Positions 53,697-63,061 are shown, numbered from the stretch's first letter. The stretch is DNA of 64,000 bases from Vibrio cyclitrophicus (GCA_023206055.1 CP065367.1:310001-374000); one strand, 5' to 3'. Numbers and translations are program-made. The notes: generated by a model not told the origin, from the sequence alone.

Positions 53697-54302
53697 CTAA
53701 GCGTCTACGAAAATCACTTCACCAGTAAGAAAGCCATCGACCGAACGCTCGAACGCTTTGCCGACTAATTTGCTTGGTACGGGTTCAAAACCTGGCATCA
53801 TTTCACCATACACATCCCACGCTTCAGCGAGCACGGTAGGGTTGATGACATTGATGCGGGTGTTTCTTGGCATCTCATAAGCGACACACTTTACGAAGGT
53901 GTCAATCGCGCCGCTGGTGGTCGCATCTGCAATAGCGAAAGGGATTGGTTTAACATTCAAAATACCGCTAATCAATGTAAATGAACCACCATCAGCAATG
54001 TACTTTTGGCCGATACGAACAAGATTAATTTGTCCCATCATTTTGCTCATTACCGTGGTCATCCACTGTTCTTCTGTCATATCTGCAAAGGTGTTGTATT
54101 CACAAAGGCCGACTGTGTTCACAACCGCATCAAAGTGTCCCACGTTCTTGTAAAGCGCTTCAATCGACTTTGGGTCGGTGATATCAACAATATGGTCGAC
54201 ATCGCCAGAGCGACCCGCTGTGATTACGTTGTGATTGCCTAAGCCCATTAGTGCTGCTTGACCCATCTTGCCACGTGCGCCAATTAGAATGATTGTTTTC
54301 AT
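53697..54302 (-). CDS. Short-chain dehydrogenase-like protein
   Basis: 201 residues from the ATG at 54302 (MKTIILIGARGKMGQAALMG), which follows GGAGAAC; upstream in-frame codons would add a leader without support. The Rossmann glycine motif is GARGKMG, and the NNAG-like motif is VVNTVG. Where the catalytic YxxxK of classical SDRs should be, I read TTSGAIDTFVK, so the Tyr is missing and activity may differ. It is divergent from a LysR-type gene, which probably regulates it. Confidence 0.85.
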   Translation of the reverse strand: MKTIILIGARGKMGQAALMGLGNHNVITAGRSGDVDHIVDITDPKSIEALYKNVGHFDAVVNTVGLCEYNTFADMTEEQWMTTVMSKMMGQINLVRIGQKYIADGGSFTLISGILNVKPIPFAIADATTSGAIDTFVKCVAYEMPRNTRINVINPTVLAEAWDVYGEMMPGFEPVPSKLVGKAFERSVDGFLTGEVIFVDA

Positions 54303-54455
54303 GTTGTTCTCCGATCTGTATGTGTTTCGTTTCGATGGAAGAACTTTAACTAGATAACTAAACAAGTAGAAACAAAGCTTAATTGTGAGTGTTACTGGTT
54401 TTGCTTGTGCAGTGTTACACTCATACAGAATCCAATTTCACGGAAGTAGGTAAGT

Positions 54456-55340
54456 GTGAGCAAATTAGATCGACTAGACATAAAACAACTCAGGGTTTTT
54501 CAAGCGCTAATACGTGAGGAAAACGCGTCTAAAGCTGCCAACCAATTAGGGATGACTCAGCAAGCCGTCAGTGAGCATTTAAAGAAACTGCGTGAAGTGT
54601 TCGACGACAGGTTGTTTGTGAGAAAGACCAATGGATTTGTTCCAACGACATTTGCTCAAGAACTTTCTGTTGGTGTAGATCGTCTGCTTATTGATTTCAA
54701 CTTACTGTTATCAAAAAGCAACTTTGTGCCAGAGAAAGCAAAAGGGACGTTTGTGATTGCGGCGACAGATTATACCCAGCAGATTATTTTACCGAGCTTG
54801 ATAGCAAAGCTAAGGGAGCGAGCGCCGGAATTAAAGCTGATTGTGCGTGACTTCGAAATCGATAACCTGCACGAGTTAATGGAAAGCGGCAAGGTCAATT
54901 TAGCTATCGCATTCCCTGATTACATCCCAGACAGCTACAAGGTCATTAAGCTGTTTGAAGAGCACCATGTTTGCGTCACTTCACCTCATTCCTCTATCGC
55001 ACAAACCACCCCGTCGATGGAAGAGGTCGCGTGTTATCCGACGATCATAGCTTCACCATCTCGCCCAAACTTTAAAGGGTCGATTGACGAATGGTTTGGC
55101 AAGTTTGGTTTAAAGCGCAATGTCGTTGTATCCGCGCCGTGTTTCTCCATCGTACCCATGTATCTAAACACCACTGACTCGATTGCGTTCTTACCATCCA
55201 GAGCGATAGAAGGGCTGAATCTAATCACACTTCCAATGGAGCAATCACCAGAGAGTTTCGATGTGGTAGCTGCGTGGCACCCAAGATACAACGATGATCC
55301 GCTACAAAAGTGGGTCACCTCCTTATTAGAAGTTGAATAG
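54456..55340 (+). CDS. LysR-family transcriptional regulator
   Basis: 294 residues beginning with GTG at 54456 (MSKLDRLDIKQLRVFQALIR). The winged helix-turn-helix (ASKAANQLGMTQQAVSEHLK) and a NodD/LinR-like effector domain (TDYTQQIILPSLIAKLRERA; SIAFLPSRAIEGL) are clear. Divergent orientation to the SDR gene suggests it is that gene's regulator. Confidence 0.93.
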   Translation: MSKLDRLDIKQLRVFQALIREENASKAANQLGMTQQAVSEHLKKLREVFDDRLFVRKTNGFVPTTFAQELSVGVDRLLIDFNLLLSKSNFVPEKAKGTFVIAATDYTQQIILPSLIAKLRERAPELKLIVRDFEIDNLHELMESGKVNLAIAFPDYIPDSYKVIKLFEEHHVCVTSPHSSIAQTTPSMEEVACYPTIIASPSRPNFKGSIDEWFGKFGLKRNVVVSAPCFSIVPMYLNTTDSIAFLPSRAIEGLNLITLPMEQSPESFDVVAAWHPRYNDDPLQKWVTSLLEVE

Positions 55341-55636
55341 TCAGGATCAAGACGTCGTTTAAGTAGGTTGTTCAATCATGCGTGGGCTCAAAGAAATGGG
55401 TTAAACTTAATCAGTGTCTAACTCAAGTTTTTCCTACAGTGTTACTGATAGAAAACCCATTCACGCCTTATTTGACAATGCTTCCAGTAAATATGAGAGA
55501 TTTAAAGTTATAAAATTACTTAAATATACTGGGTTATAGAAAATCAGGTTGAGTTTTAAGTGTGCTGTTCAAGATGTATAGTTATTGATAGTTCATTCAG
55601 TAATTGTATCTGTAGTTGTCAGTTGATGTGGGTGTT

Positions 55637-56206
55637 ATGAAGAAAAACGGATTTACTTTAATGGAATTAATCATTGTGATCGTGATACTTGGAGTATTGG
55701 CCGTTACAGCTGCCCCGAGGTTCCTCAATATTCAAGAGTCAGCGAGAGAAGCAGTACTTGAAGGTGTTGCGGGTGCGATGGAAGGCGTGATCACGCAGGT
55801 GACTTCTAAAGCTATTATCGCAGGGCTTGATCCTGACGCATCAAATCCAGGTGATCAGAGTAACTATGTAATCGATTTTGGTATCGGTAGCGTTGAGGTT
55901 GATTGGGGAACGCTTTGCCCAGAGAGCCGGGGAGAGTCGGGCGACAAATTGACGATGATCGACTTTATGACTTTGTCAGATGATGACAGCTTAACTTCTG
56001 ATTTTGGTAATCGACACACTGTGATCGGGTATGACTACGATTTTACCCAAGCTGAATTAGATAGCACGAACATAACGGATGCGGATCTAGAGACGCGCCA
56101 AGGTTGTTATGTTCTTTACGATTCTTTTGGTGGGCGAGTAACCGGAAATGAATGTCCTGCTGGTGGTTGTGAATGCACCGTTCGTGTAGTGAATGACGAA
56201 TGTTAA
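55637..56206 (+). CDS. Type IV pilin-like (MSHA/T2SS-type) protein
   Basis: 189 residues from the ATG at 55637 (MKKNGFTLMELIIVIVILG). The prepilin site is textbook: a short basic leader KKNG, cleavage before Phe, and Glu at position 5 of the mature protein, then a hydrophobic helix to about 35. The C-terminal part has several Cys (CYVLYD..., CPAGGCECTVRVVNDEC) likely forming disulfides. It resembles MshA-type and other minor pilins. No pilus assembly genes are adjacent, so it is an orphan pilin that would use a pilus machine encoded elsewhere. Confidence 0.88.
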   Translation: MKKNGFTLMELIIVIVILGVLAVTAAPRFLNIQESAREAVLEGVAGAMEGVITQVTSKAIIAGLDPDASNPGDQSNYVIDFGIGSVEVDWGTLCPESRGESGDKLTMIDFMTLSDDDSLTSDFGNRHTVIGYDYDFTQAELDSTNITDADLETRQGCYVLYDSFGGRVTGNECPAGGCECTVRVVNDEC

Positions 56207-56240
56207 CCAAATACATTAACTGACTTATAGAAATTCAATA

Positions 56241-56281
56241 AAAAAGCGCGTTATTGCCGAGTAGCAATAACGCGCTTTTTT
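56241..56281. terminator. Bidirectional terminator
   Basis: Perfect stem AAGCGCGTTATTGC / GCAATAACGCGCTT with a CGAGTA loop, A run on the left and T run on the right. It lies between the convergent pilin and MATE genes. Confidence 0.93.
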
Positions 56282-56302
56282 GTATTAGCTTAATGGTCTA
56301 TC

Positions 56303-57685
56303 TTAGTTTGCTATTGCTGCATCTGCTGGTGGCAAGTCACGCTTCTTAATCACGTATCGCAAACGAAGTAACATCAGAGCCGCTGAAACGCTCAAGCCCG
56401 TTAGGATACCAATCCAAAAGCCTTCTTCACCCATTGCAGGAACAATGTGGTCTGTTAAGCCCAACACCATGCCCAGTGGTAGTGCTAAGCCCCAGTATGA
56501 AGCGATAGCTAAGATCATCGGGATCTTAGTGTCTTTATAGCCACGTAGTGCGCCGTTAGCAGACGTTTGCAATGCATCACTAAACTGGTACATCGCCGTA
56601 AAGGTCAACAATACTGCTGCTGTCGCGCTTATTGTAGGGTCGGTTGTGTAAAGCCTAATGATCCACTCAGGGAACAGCAGGAACATCGCTACTGAAAGCA
56701 ATGAAATCAACGCTGCAACCAAGATACCGACTTTACTGCGTTCAATTGCGCCTAGTTCGTCTTTCTCGCCTAGTGCATGTCCAACACGAATCGTAATGCC
56801 AAATGAGATACTCATAGGAATCACGTAAGTCAGGCTCGAGATGTTAAGTGCAATTTGTGCGGCTGCCACGTTCTCTGCACCGATACGGCCAATCATCAAC
56901 GCGATTACCGCAAAGATACTGCCACACACCGCGATGTTCATCCCGATAGGTAAACCTAATCTTAGAAGGTGAAGCATTTCTTTAGCTTTTGGTTTTGCAT
57001 CTGAAAAGTTGATGATGGTTTTGTAGTGATGATGGCCTTTAATGTAGGAATACAGCATTCCCGACATCAGCCAATACACTAAACTTGTTGCCCAGCCACA
57101 ACCTACAGCGCCCATTTCAGGGAAGCCAAACTTACCGTAAATAAGCACGTAGTTGACTGGAATATTAATCAGCAAACCAATTACCGAAATGATCATCGGC
57201 ACTTTGGTGTTGTTCATACCTTCACAGAAGCCGTTCAAGGTGTAGAACAGGGCTATCCCCGGCACACCAAAGGCTAGGGCAAACGCATAGTCACTGCCAA
57301 TTGGAATGATCTCAGCGGCTACACCAATCCATTCTAAAATCGGTTTCGCACTCACCAAATAAGCGATGAGGAGCACACTCGCTATTAATGCCAGCCAAAC
57401 CATCTGGAAGAATTCAACAGAGATACTTTGGAAGTCGCGTGCGCCGCGGTGGTAAGCAACAACAGGCGTTAGCGCCATAATCACACCACGCAGTAGCAGC
57501 AACACGGGAATCCAAAGGCTGGTGCCAAGTGCAATAGCGGCGAGATCGGCAGGGCTTACTTGGCCAGCCATTGTCGTATCGACAAATCCCATCGCTTGGG
57601 TAGCTATTTGAGTCAAAATGATTGGAATCGAAAGATGCATAAGCGCACCCGATTCACGAGTAAAAGGACGAAGTTTCGTTAGCAT
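56303..57685 (-). CDS. norM: MATE-family (NorM) multidrug/Na+ antiporter
   Basis: 460 residues with 12 hydrophobic helices in two six-helix halves, the standard MATE length. Diagnostic stretches: IPIILTQIATQAMGFVDTTM (helix 1), LRGVIMALTPVVAYHRGARD and SISFGITIRVGHALGEKDEL. NorM proteins export cationic drugs in exchange for Na+ or H+. In Vibrio, NorM is Na+-driven (family knowledge). It has its own terminator and apparently its own promoter. Confidence 0.93.
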   Translation of the reverse strand: MLTKLRPFTRESGALMHLSIPIILTQIATQAMGFVDTTMAGQVSPADLAAIALGTSLWIPVLLLLRGVIMALTPVVAYHRGARDFQSISVEFFQMVWLALIASVLLIAYLVSAKPILEWIGVAAEIIPIGSDYAFALAFGVPGIALFYTLNGFCEGMNNTKVPMIISVIGLLINIPVNYVLIYGKFGFPEMGAVGCGWATSLVYWLMSGMLYSYIKGHHHYKTIINFSDAKPKAKEMLHLLRLGLPIGMNIAVCGSIFAVIALMIGRIGAENVAAAQIALNISSLTYVIPMSISFGITIRVGHALGEKDELGAIERSKVGILVAALISLLSVAMFLLFPEWIIRLYTTDPTISATAAVLLTFTAMYQFSDALQTSANGALRGYKDTKIPMILAIASYWGLALPLGMVLGLTDHIVPAMGEEGFWIGILTGLSVSAALMLLRLRYVIKKRDLPPADAAIAN

Positions 57686-58073
57686 GGAAGTTCACAACAC
57701 CAATATAAATACACGAATGATGGCAGGATGGCCGGTGTGTATTTTAGGATGTGCCCCGTTGGGCGGGCGACAATATAAACACCTTACCGTATAGGGTCAA
57801 GCTTTGGATTTATAGAGTTCAATTAGTTCTGAAATAGGGAAGGGTTCTGATGGTTAAAACACAGCTATCACGCACGTAAGTTTATGATTTCGTGGGAGTC
57901 ATACGAGGCGGTTAAATTCTATATTTGCCGCGCTAATCACTAATGTTTCGATATAAGTAATTGTTATGGAAAGATAAAGGCTAGTACAATTGGTGGCATA
58001 AGAAACTAGATAGAAAATTCTGGGCTTAAATCCAGATTTTTCTATCTAATAGCTGTTAGTTTTCAGGAAAAGT
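57686..58073. other. Intergenic region between norM and an accessory gene
   Basis: 388 bases with no credible gene. It holds the norM promoter (minus strand, not resolved), and ends with a strong inverted repeat at 58007-58048 immediately upstream of the next gene. Confidence 0.5.
58007..58048. repeat. 17-bp inverted repeat before gene 58074
   Basis: Arms at 58007-58023 and 58032-58048, one mismatch, 8-base loop. It contains a T5 stretch in the right arm, and ends 25 bases before the ATG of the next gene. It could terminate upstream transcription, or form in the leader mRNA. Confidence 0.7.
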
Positions 58074-58847
58074 ATGGAACCTTGGGTTAGATTTGAAAAT
58101 GTTCGAGAAAAGCGTAAAGGTTATTACGTTTCTTACACTCCAAAATTTGTCAGTGACAAAATTGACGATAGTACAGCAATATTATCGGTCAGATTACTTG
58201 ACGACTTTAACCTAGAAAAATGTAAGGAAATATCGGAGAAAGAGTTCGAATATTGGATCAAACGCTTCAATGTGCCATTGCAAGTAATTCCCGCATATGA
58301 AAATAACTCTTTCAAGAGAATCTCAAGTATCACGGGTGTTGGTTATATTTGCGGCATTTCGTCTGAAACATTTCGCTGGGGTGGTTTTCTTGAGGGTGAG
58401 CTAGCAGAATCAATGCCAGATAATGATACGCTCAAATTAACCTACAAAGATCTTCCTAGTAAAAACTCCGAGGAAGCTGAGCAAGATTTGAAGCAACGTA
58501 TTCTAGGTATATCTGCCATTAAATGGCTTACTCTATTTACAGCTGTACTAATTCCAGCTCTGATTGCATTCCTTGGTTGGTCTCATCCTCTTTTTTCGGC
58601 TATTGCTCTAGTTGTAGCGTGGTATAAATGTGCTGATAAATGGTTATCTTTAACTGGTCGAAAGATCAAAACAGAATCAGAGTTGGCTAAAGAGAAAGAC
58701 AATAGGCTTAAGGAGCACCATCATTATCATTGTAAGATCAACCCAGACGGTTTTTCCAAATTGAAACTAGAGAATTTCAAGGCTAACAGAGAGCAAAGAT
58801 TAAAGGATAAACTCAATGAAATGACGCGTGTGGAAATTGAAAACTAA
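58074..58847 (+). CDS. Hypothetical membrane protein
   Basis: 257 residues, not recognised. It has a soluble N-terminal domain of ~150 residues with mixed charge, then two membrane helices (about 152-171 and 176-191, WLTLFTAVLIPALIAFLGW and LFSAIALVVAWYKCA) and a highly charged C terminus with a His-rich stretch (KEHHHYHCKINPDG). The start is supported by AGGAAAAG. The region looks AT-richer than its neighbours, typical of accessory genes. Function unknown. Confidence 0.7.
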   Translation: MEPWVRFENVREKRKGYYVSYTPKFVSDKIDDSTAILSVRLLDDFNLEKCKEISEKEFEYWIKRFNVPLQVIPAYENNSFKRISSITGVGYICGISSETFRWGGFLEGELAESMPDNDTLKLTYKDLPSKNSEEAEQDLKQRILGISAIKWLTLFTAVLIPALIAFLGWSHPLFSAIALVVAWYKCADKWLSLTGRKIKTESELAKEKDNRLKEHHHYHCKINPDGFSKLKLENFKANREQRLKDKLNEMTRVEIEN

Positions 58848-58987
58848 CAAGCAATTTAAGATTGATTCCCCCACACTTGGTATTTGTGGGTTGGGTTTAG
58901 TGTTTATCGGACAATGATTTAGGTAAGGTATCAGCGTTATTTACACCTTAATTTTGCGTAATATACCAATACAGATAGGAAGTAAGA

Positions 58988-59266
58988 ATGAACGTTGTAT
59001 ATGAATTTTTATATGTACTTTCATTATCCAAACGCACTCAATTAGCATTGATTCTTGGTGTCGTTTTTCACTTTGTAATTTTATTGCTTGGGAAATACTA
59101 CATCGCTGATATTGAGTTCCAAGGGGTAATGAAACCTTTAGAAGATGCCATAGTTGGGAAGCTATTACATAGGTACGACAAGCTAGCGTTGTTTGCCTTG
59201 GTTTCTTTTTGGGTCTTGGCTTTTAAATGCTACCGTAAAGATCACAAAAGGTTTTATAGCTTGTAG
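58988..59266 (+). CDS. Hypothetical small membrane protein
   Basis: 92 residues with two probable membrane helices (about 17-38, LALILGVVFHFVILLLGKYY, and 66-80, LALFALVSFWVLAF) and a basic C terminus (KCYRKDHKRFYSL). The start has a strong ribosome binding site (AGGAAGT). Not recognised. It is 140 bases after the previous accessory gene and may be a separate unit. Confidence 0.65.
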   Translation: MNVVYEFLYVLSLSKRTQLALILGVVFHFVILLLGKYYIADIEFQGVMKPLEDAIVGKLLHRYDKLALFALVSFWVLAFKCYRKDHKRFYSL

Positions 59267-59398
59267 TTCTTTCTTTAGGCACTTATTAAGGGACTTTCAG
59301 ATTTTGGGAACAGGCTTATAACAAACGATCATGGCGCCAGTATCAACTTGGCGCTATCCATCTATTAGTGACTTAAAACCTATCGCCGTATAAGCCTC

Positions 59399-59506
59399 TC
59401 ACTGCCACAACGCCAGCAGAAATAGTAAAAGCCCAATCCCAAGCGTGACTTTTAGAAGCAAGCCAAGAGGGGCTCCACCTTTTGGCGCTTTATTGCAACA
59501 TCCCAT
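59399..59506 (-). CDS. 35-residue putative membrane protein
   Basis: My own translation from an ATG at 59506, preceded by GAGGAAAC, a good ribosome binding site. The protein starts MGCCNKAPKGGAPLG and continues with one hydrophobic helix ending ALWQ, about 19 residues long. The vicinal Cys pair and Gly-rich start are notable. It lies between the accessory genes and the gcvP terminator, in its own reading direction. Short ORFs can arise by chance, but start context and helix make a real gene plausible. Confidence 0.6.
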   Translation of the reverse strand: MGCCNKAPKGGAPLGLLLKVTLGIGLLLFLLALWQ

Positions 59507-59605
59507 AATTGTTTCCTCATTCATCGTTGGATTCATTTCACCTTAAACCTTTCCCTTACGGTAAGGTCAATGCATTTGTTTGCCTCAGATTTCAGACAAA
59601 AAAAA

Positions 59606-59629
59606 GGCGAACCATTTGGTTCGCCTTTT
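59606..59629 (-). terminator. Terminator of the gcv genes
   Basis: Perfect stem GGCGAACC / GGTTCGCC with a 4-base loop and an A8 run on the left, i.e. a U8 tract for the minus strand. It lies 32 bases beyond the gcvP stop. Confidence 0.93.
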
Positions 59630-59660
59630 GTTATGTTTCGCTGCTTAGCGCCGCTACGAA

Positions 59661-62540
59661 TTAGTCTTCGTAGTTATCGATGCTTGGGCAAGAACAGATT
59701 AGGTTACGGTCGCCGTATACGTTGTCTACACGGTTAACTGTTGGCCAGTACTTCGAGTTCTTGGTTGCTTTCGATGGGAAGCAAGCCAGTTCGCGAGAGT
59801 AAGGGCGATCCCATTCTGCGCCAGAAAGGTCAACTTGTGTGTGCGGTGCGTTCACTAGAGGGTTGTTGTCTAGTGGCCATTCACCGGCTTTCACTGCTGC
59901 CATTTCGTGACGGATTGCGATCATCGCTTCACAGAAACGGTCTAGCTCTTCTAAATCTTCTGATTCAGTTGGCTCTACCATTAATGTGCCAGCTACTGGG
60001 AAAGACATCGTAGGCGCGTGGAAACCGAAGTCCATTAGACGCTTAGCAATATCTTCTTCGCTGATGCCTGTGTCTTCTTTAAGTGGACGAATATCGATAA
60101 TACATTCGTGCGCTACGCGGCCGTTAGTGCCACGGTAAAGAACAGGGTAGTGAGGACGTAGTTTTTCCATCACGTAGTTCGCGTTCAGAATCGCTACTTT
60201 CGTTGCGTCTGTTAGGCCAGGTTCGCCCATCATTGCGATGTAAGCCCAAGAGATAGGTAGAATTGAAGCACTACCGAGATCTGCCGCTGATACCGCGTAG
60301 TCAGAACCTTGTACACCGTTCTCGATGTGACCAGGTAGGAAAGGTGCTAGGTGCGATTTAACACCGATAGGACCCATACCCGGACCGCCACCACCGTGTG
60401 GGATACAGAATGTTTTGTGTAGGTTCAAGTGAGATACGTCTGAACCGATGAAGCCAGGTGAAGTTAGGCCTACTTGAGCGTTCATGTTCGCGCCGTCTAG
60501 GTAAACCTGACCGCCCGCTGCGTGTACTTGTTCACACACTTCTTTCACTTGCTCTTCGTATACGCCGTGCGTAGAAGGGTAAGTGATCATGATGCTTGAT
60601 AGGTTTTCTTTGTGCTTCTCGATTTTCGCTGCTAGGTCTGTCATGTCGATGTTGCCATCTTCATCACACTTAACAACCACTACCTTCATTGAAACCATTG
60701 ATGCTGTTGCAGGGTTAGTACCGTGCGCAGAGCTTGGAATCAGACAAACGTTACGGTGACCTTCACCGCGGCTTGCGTGGTAACGTTGAATCGCGATTAG
60801 ACCTGCGTATTCACCCGATGCACCAGAGTTAGGCTGTAGTGAGAAATCGTCGTAACCGGTGATTTCACATAGCTTCTCTTTAAGATCTTTCGCTAGCGCT
60901 GTGTAACCCGCTGCTTGATCAAGAGGTGCGAATGGGTGAATTGAACCAAACTCAGGCCATGTTACTGGAATCATCTCAGCAGCAGCGTTCAGCTTCATCG
61001 TACAGCTGCCCAGTGGGATCATGCCGTGCGTTAGTGAGAAGTCTTTGTTCTCAAGCTGTTTTAGGTAACGCATCATTTGCGTTTCGCTGTGGTGCGTATT
61101 GAATACTGGGTGAGTTAGGAACTCTGATTCGCGACGGCAGTTTTCTGGAATTGCTGCAAACTCATTTGATGCAATGTCAGAAGAGAGTGCTTGAACGTCT
61201 TCTTTCACGTCGAATATAGCGAACAATGCGTTCACGTCGTCGATCGTTGTTGTCTCATCTAAGCTGATACCGATCTTACCCTTAAGAAGGCGAAGGTTGA
61301 TGTCTGCTGCTTGCGCTTTCGCGTACAGTGCATCTGTCTTCTCTTCAGAGTTGATTGTGATGGTATCAAAGAAGCTGTTGTTTGTTAGCTCGTAACCCGC
61401 TTTAGTCAGGCCAGCCGCTAGGATAGCTGTCATGTGGTGTGTACGACGAGCAATAGTACGTAGGCCTTCTGCACCATGGTAAACGGCGTAGAAAGACGCC
61501 ATGTTTGCTAGAAGTGCTTGAGCTGTACAGATGTTCGATGTCGCTTTCTCGCGGCGGATGTGTTGCTCACGAGTCTGCATTGCCATACGTAGCGCTTGGT
61601 TGCCGTGAGTATCGATAGAAACACCGATTACACGACCTGGCATTGTACGCTTATGCTTTTCACGAGTACCCATGAATGCAGCGTGTGGACCGCCGTAACC
61701 CATAGGAACGCCAAAACGTTGCGCTGAACCGATTACTACGTCTGCGCCCATTTCGCCAGCTGGCTTAAGTAGAGCAGAAGCGAGTAGGTCAGTAGCAACG
61801 GTTACAAGCGTTTTGTTTGCTTGAGCTTTCGCAATGATGTCTGTTAGATCACGAACTTCGCCTGTAGTACCAGGGTATTGAACTAACGCACCAAATACGT
61901 CTTGCTCTGGAAGTGTTTCAAGAGCGCCAACCATTACTTCAAAACCGATGTACTCAGCACGAGTTTTAACAACTTCTAGTGTTTGAGGGTGAACATCGTC
62001 AGCAACGAAGAATACTTTGCTCTTGCTTTTACCAGCACGCTTACACAATGTCATTGCTTCGCCAGCCGCTGTCGCTTCATCAAGAAGTGATGCGTTTGCG
62101 ATTTCCATACCTGTTAGGTCCATTACCATTTGTTGGTAATTGAGTAGAGCTTCAAGACGACCTTGAGAAATCTCTGGTTGGTATGGTGTGTAAGCTGTGT
62201 ACCAGCCTGGGTTCTCTAAAACGTTACGTAGAATAACGTTTGGAGTGAATGTGTTGTAGTAGCCTTGGCCAATGAAAGTACGTTTCACTTGGTTTAGGTT
62301 AGCGATCTCTTTAAGAGAGGTCAGCATGTCCATTTCGCTCAGTGGCGCAGCAAGTGTCATTGGTTTTTCAAGACGGATTTGTGCAGGAACCGTTTCGTCG
62401 ATCAGTGCGTCTAGGCTAGTCGCGTTGATCGCTTCAAGCATTTTTTGCTGGTCTGCTTTATTTGGGCCGTTATGACGAGTAACAAACTCGTTTTGCGTAC
62501 CCAAGTCTTTTAGTAATTGGCTTTGAAGTAATTCAGTCAT
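59661..62540 (-). CDS. gcvP: Glycine dehydrogenase (decarboxylating), P protein
   Basis: 959 residues, the full-length single-chain form. The PLP lysine is Lys709 in HLNLHKTFCIPHGGGGPG. Typical N-terminal motif FIGQGYYNTFTPNVILRNVL and the C-terminal TMSFPVAGTLMVEPTESE are present. It decarboxylates glycine and transfers the aminomethyl group to the lipoyl arm of GcvH, as part of the glycine cleavage complex in the cytoplasm. It follows gcvH with an 89-base gap that contains a hairpin. The ribosome binding site is weak. Confidence 0.98.
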   Translation of the reverse strand: MTELLQSQLLKDLGTQNEFVTRHNGPNKADQQKMLEAINATSLDALIDETVPAQIRLEKPMTLAAPLSEMDMLTSLKEIANLNQVKRTFIGQGYYNTFTPNVILRNVLENPGWYTAYTPYQPEISQGRLEALLNYQQMVMDLTGMEIANASLLDEATAAGEAMTLCKRAGKSKSKVFFVADDVHPQTLEVVKTRAEYIGFEVMVGALETLPEQDVFGALVQYPGTTGEVRDLTDIIAKAQANKTLVTVATDLLASALLKPAGEMGADVVIGSAQRFGVPMGYGGPHAAFMGTREKHKRTMPGRVIGVSIDTHGNQALRMAMQTREQHIRREKATSNICTAQALLANMASFYAVYHGAEGLRTIARRTHHMTAILAAGLTKAGYELTNNSFFDTITINSEEKTDALYAKAQAADINLRLLKGKIGISLDETTTIDDVNALFAIFDVKEDVQALSSDIASNEFAAIPENCRRESEFLTHPVFNTHHSETQMMRYLKQLENKDFSLTHGMIPLGSCTMKLNAAAEMIPVTWPEFGSIHPFAPLDQAAGYTALAKDLKEKLCEITGYDDFSLQPNSGASGEYAGLIAIQRYHASRGEGHRNVCLIPSSAHGTNPATASMVSMKVVVVKCDEDGNIDMTDLAAKIEKHKENLSSIMITYPSTHGVYEEQVKEVCEQVHAAGGQVYLDGANMNAQVGLTSPGFIGSDVSHLNLHKTFCIPHGGGGPGMGPIGVKSHLAPFLPGHIENGVQGSDYAVSAADLGSASILPISWAYIAMMGEPGLTDATKVAILNANYVMEKLRPHYPVLYRGTNGRVAHECIIDIRPLKEDTGISEEDIAKRLMDFGFHAPTMSFPVAGTLMVEPTESEDLEELDRFCEAMIAIRHEMAAVKAGEWPLDNNPLVNAPHTQVDLSGAEWDRPYSRELACFPSKATKNSKYWPTVNRVDNVYGDRNLICSCPSIDNYED

Positions 62541-62587
62541 GATATGTTCTACTTTCTCTCTGGAGCCGTGAGCTAGCCCCTAAAATT

Positions 62588-62609
62588 AAGCTGCTCAAAA
62601 GAGCAGCTT
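62588..62609 (-). terminator. Intergenic hairpin between gcvH and gcvP
   Basis: Perfect 9-bp stem AAGCTGCTC / GAGCAGCTT with a 4-base loop. Read on the minus strand it is followed by AATTTTA, a weak U tract. It may act as a partial terminator or mRNA processing site that sets the gcvH:gcvP ratio. Confidence 0.6.
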
Positions 62610-62629
62610 TATCGTAATGAGGTTACCTA

Positions 62630-63010
62630 TTAGTCTTCTTCGATAGAGCTTAGGTATTCTTCCGCATCTTTAAGGTTGTTTAGTTCAGACGCATCAGACA
62701 TCTTCACTTTAACAATCCAGCCACCTTCATAAGATTCTTCGTTAATTAACTCTGGGCTATCTTCTAATTCTTCGTTGATTTCTACGATTTCGCCAGAGAT
62801 TGGTGCGTAGATATCAGAAGCTGCTTTCACTGACTCAACGAGAGAGAAGCTTTCGCCAGCTTCTATTTCGTCTCCAGTGTCAGGCAGGTCAACAAACACA
62901 ACGTCACCTAGCATTTCTTGAGCGTGCTCAGAAATACCGATAGTTACAGTACCGTCACCGTTGTCTTTTACCCACTCGTGGCTGTCTGCAAACTTTAGTG
63001 TATTGTCCAT
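62630..63010 (-). CDS. gcvH: Glycine cleavage system H protein (lipoyl carrier)
   Basis: 126 residues, the normal length. The lipoylation site is Lys62 in SLVESVKAASD, flanked by the fixed ISEHAQEMLGD and PISGEIVEIN segments. The lipoylated arm shuttles the aminomethyl group between P, T and L proteins. It lies between glyA (51 bases upstream) and gcvP (89 bases downstream). Confidence 0.98.
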   Translation of the reverse strand: MDNTLKFADSHEWVKDNGDGTVTIGISEHAQEMLGDVVFVDLPDTGDEIEAGESFSLVESVKAASDIYAPISGEIVEINEELEDSPELINEESYEGGWIVKVKMSDASELNNLKDAEEYLSSIEED

Positions 63011-63061
63011 TGCTTATTCTCCAAAAATTTATGAGGTTTTAATTTAAATCTTAAAAACGGT

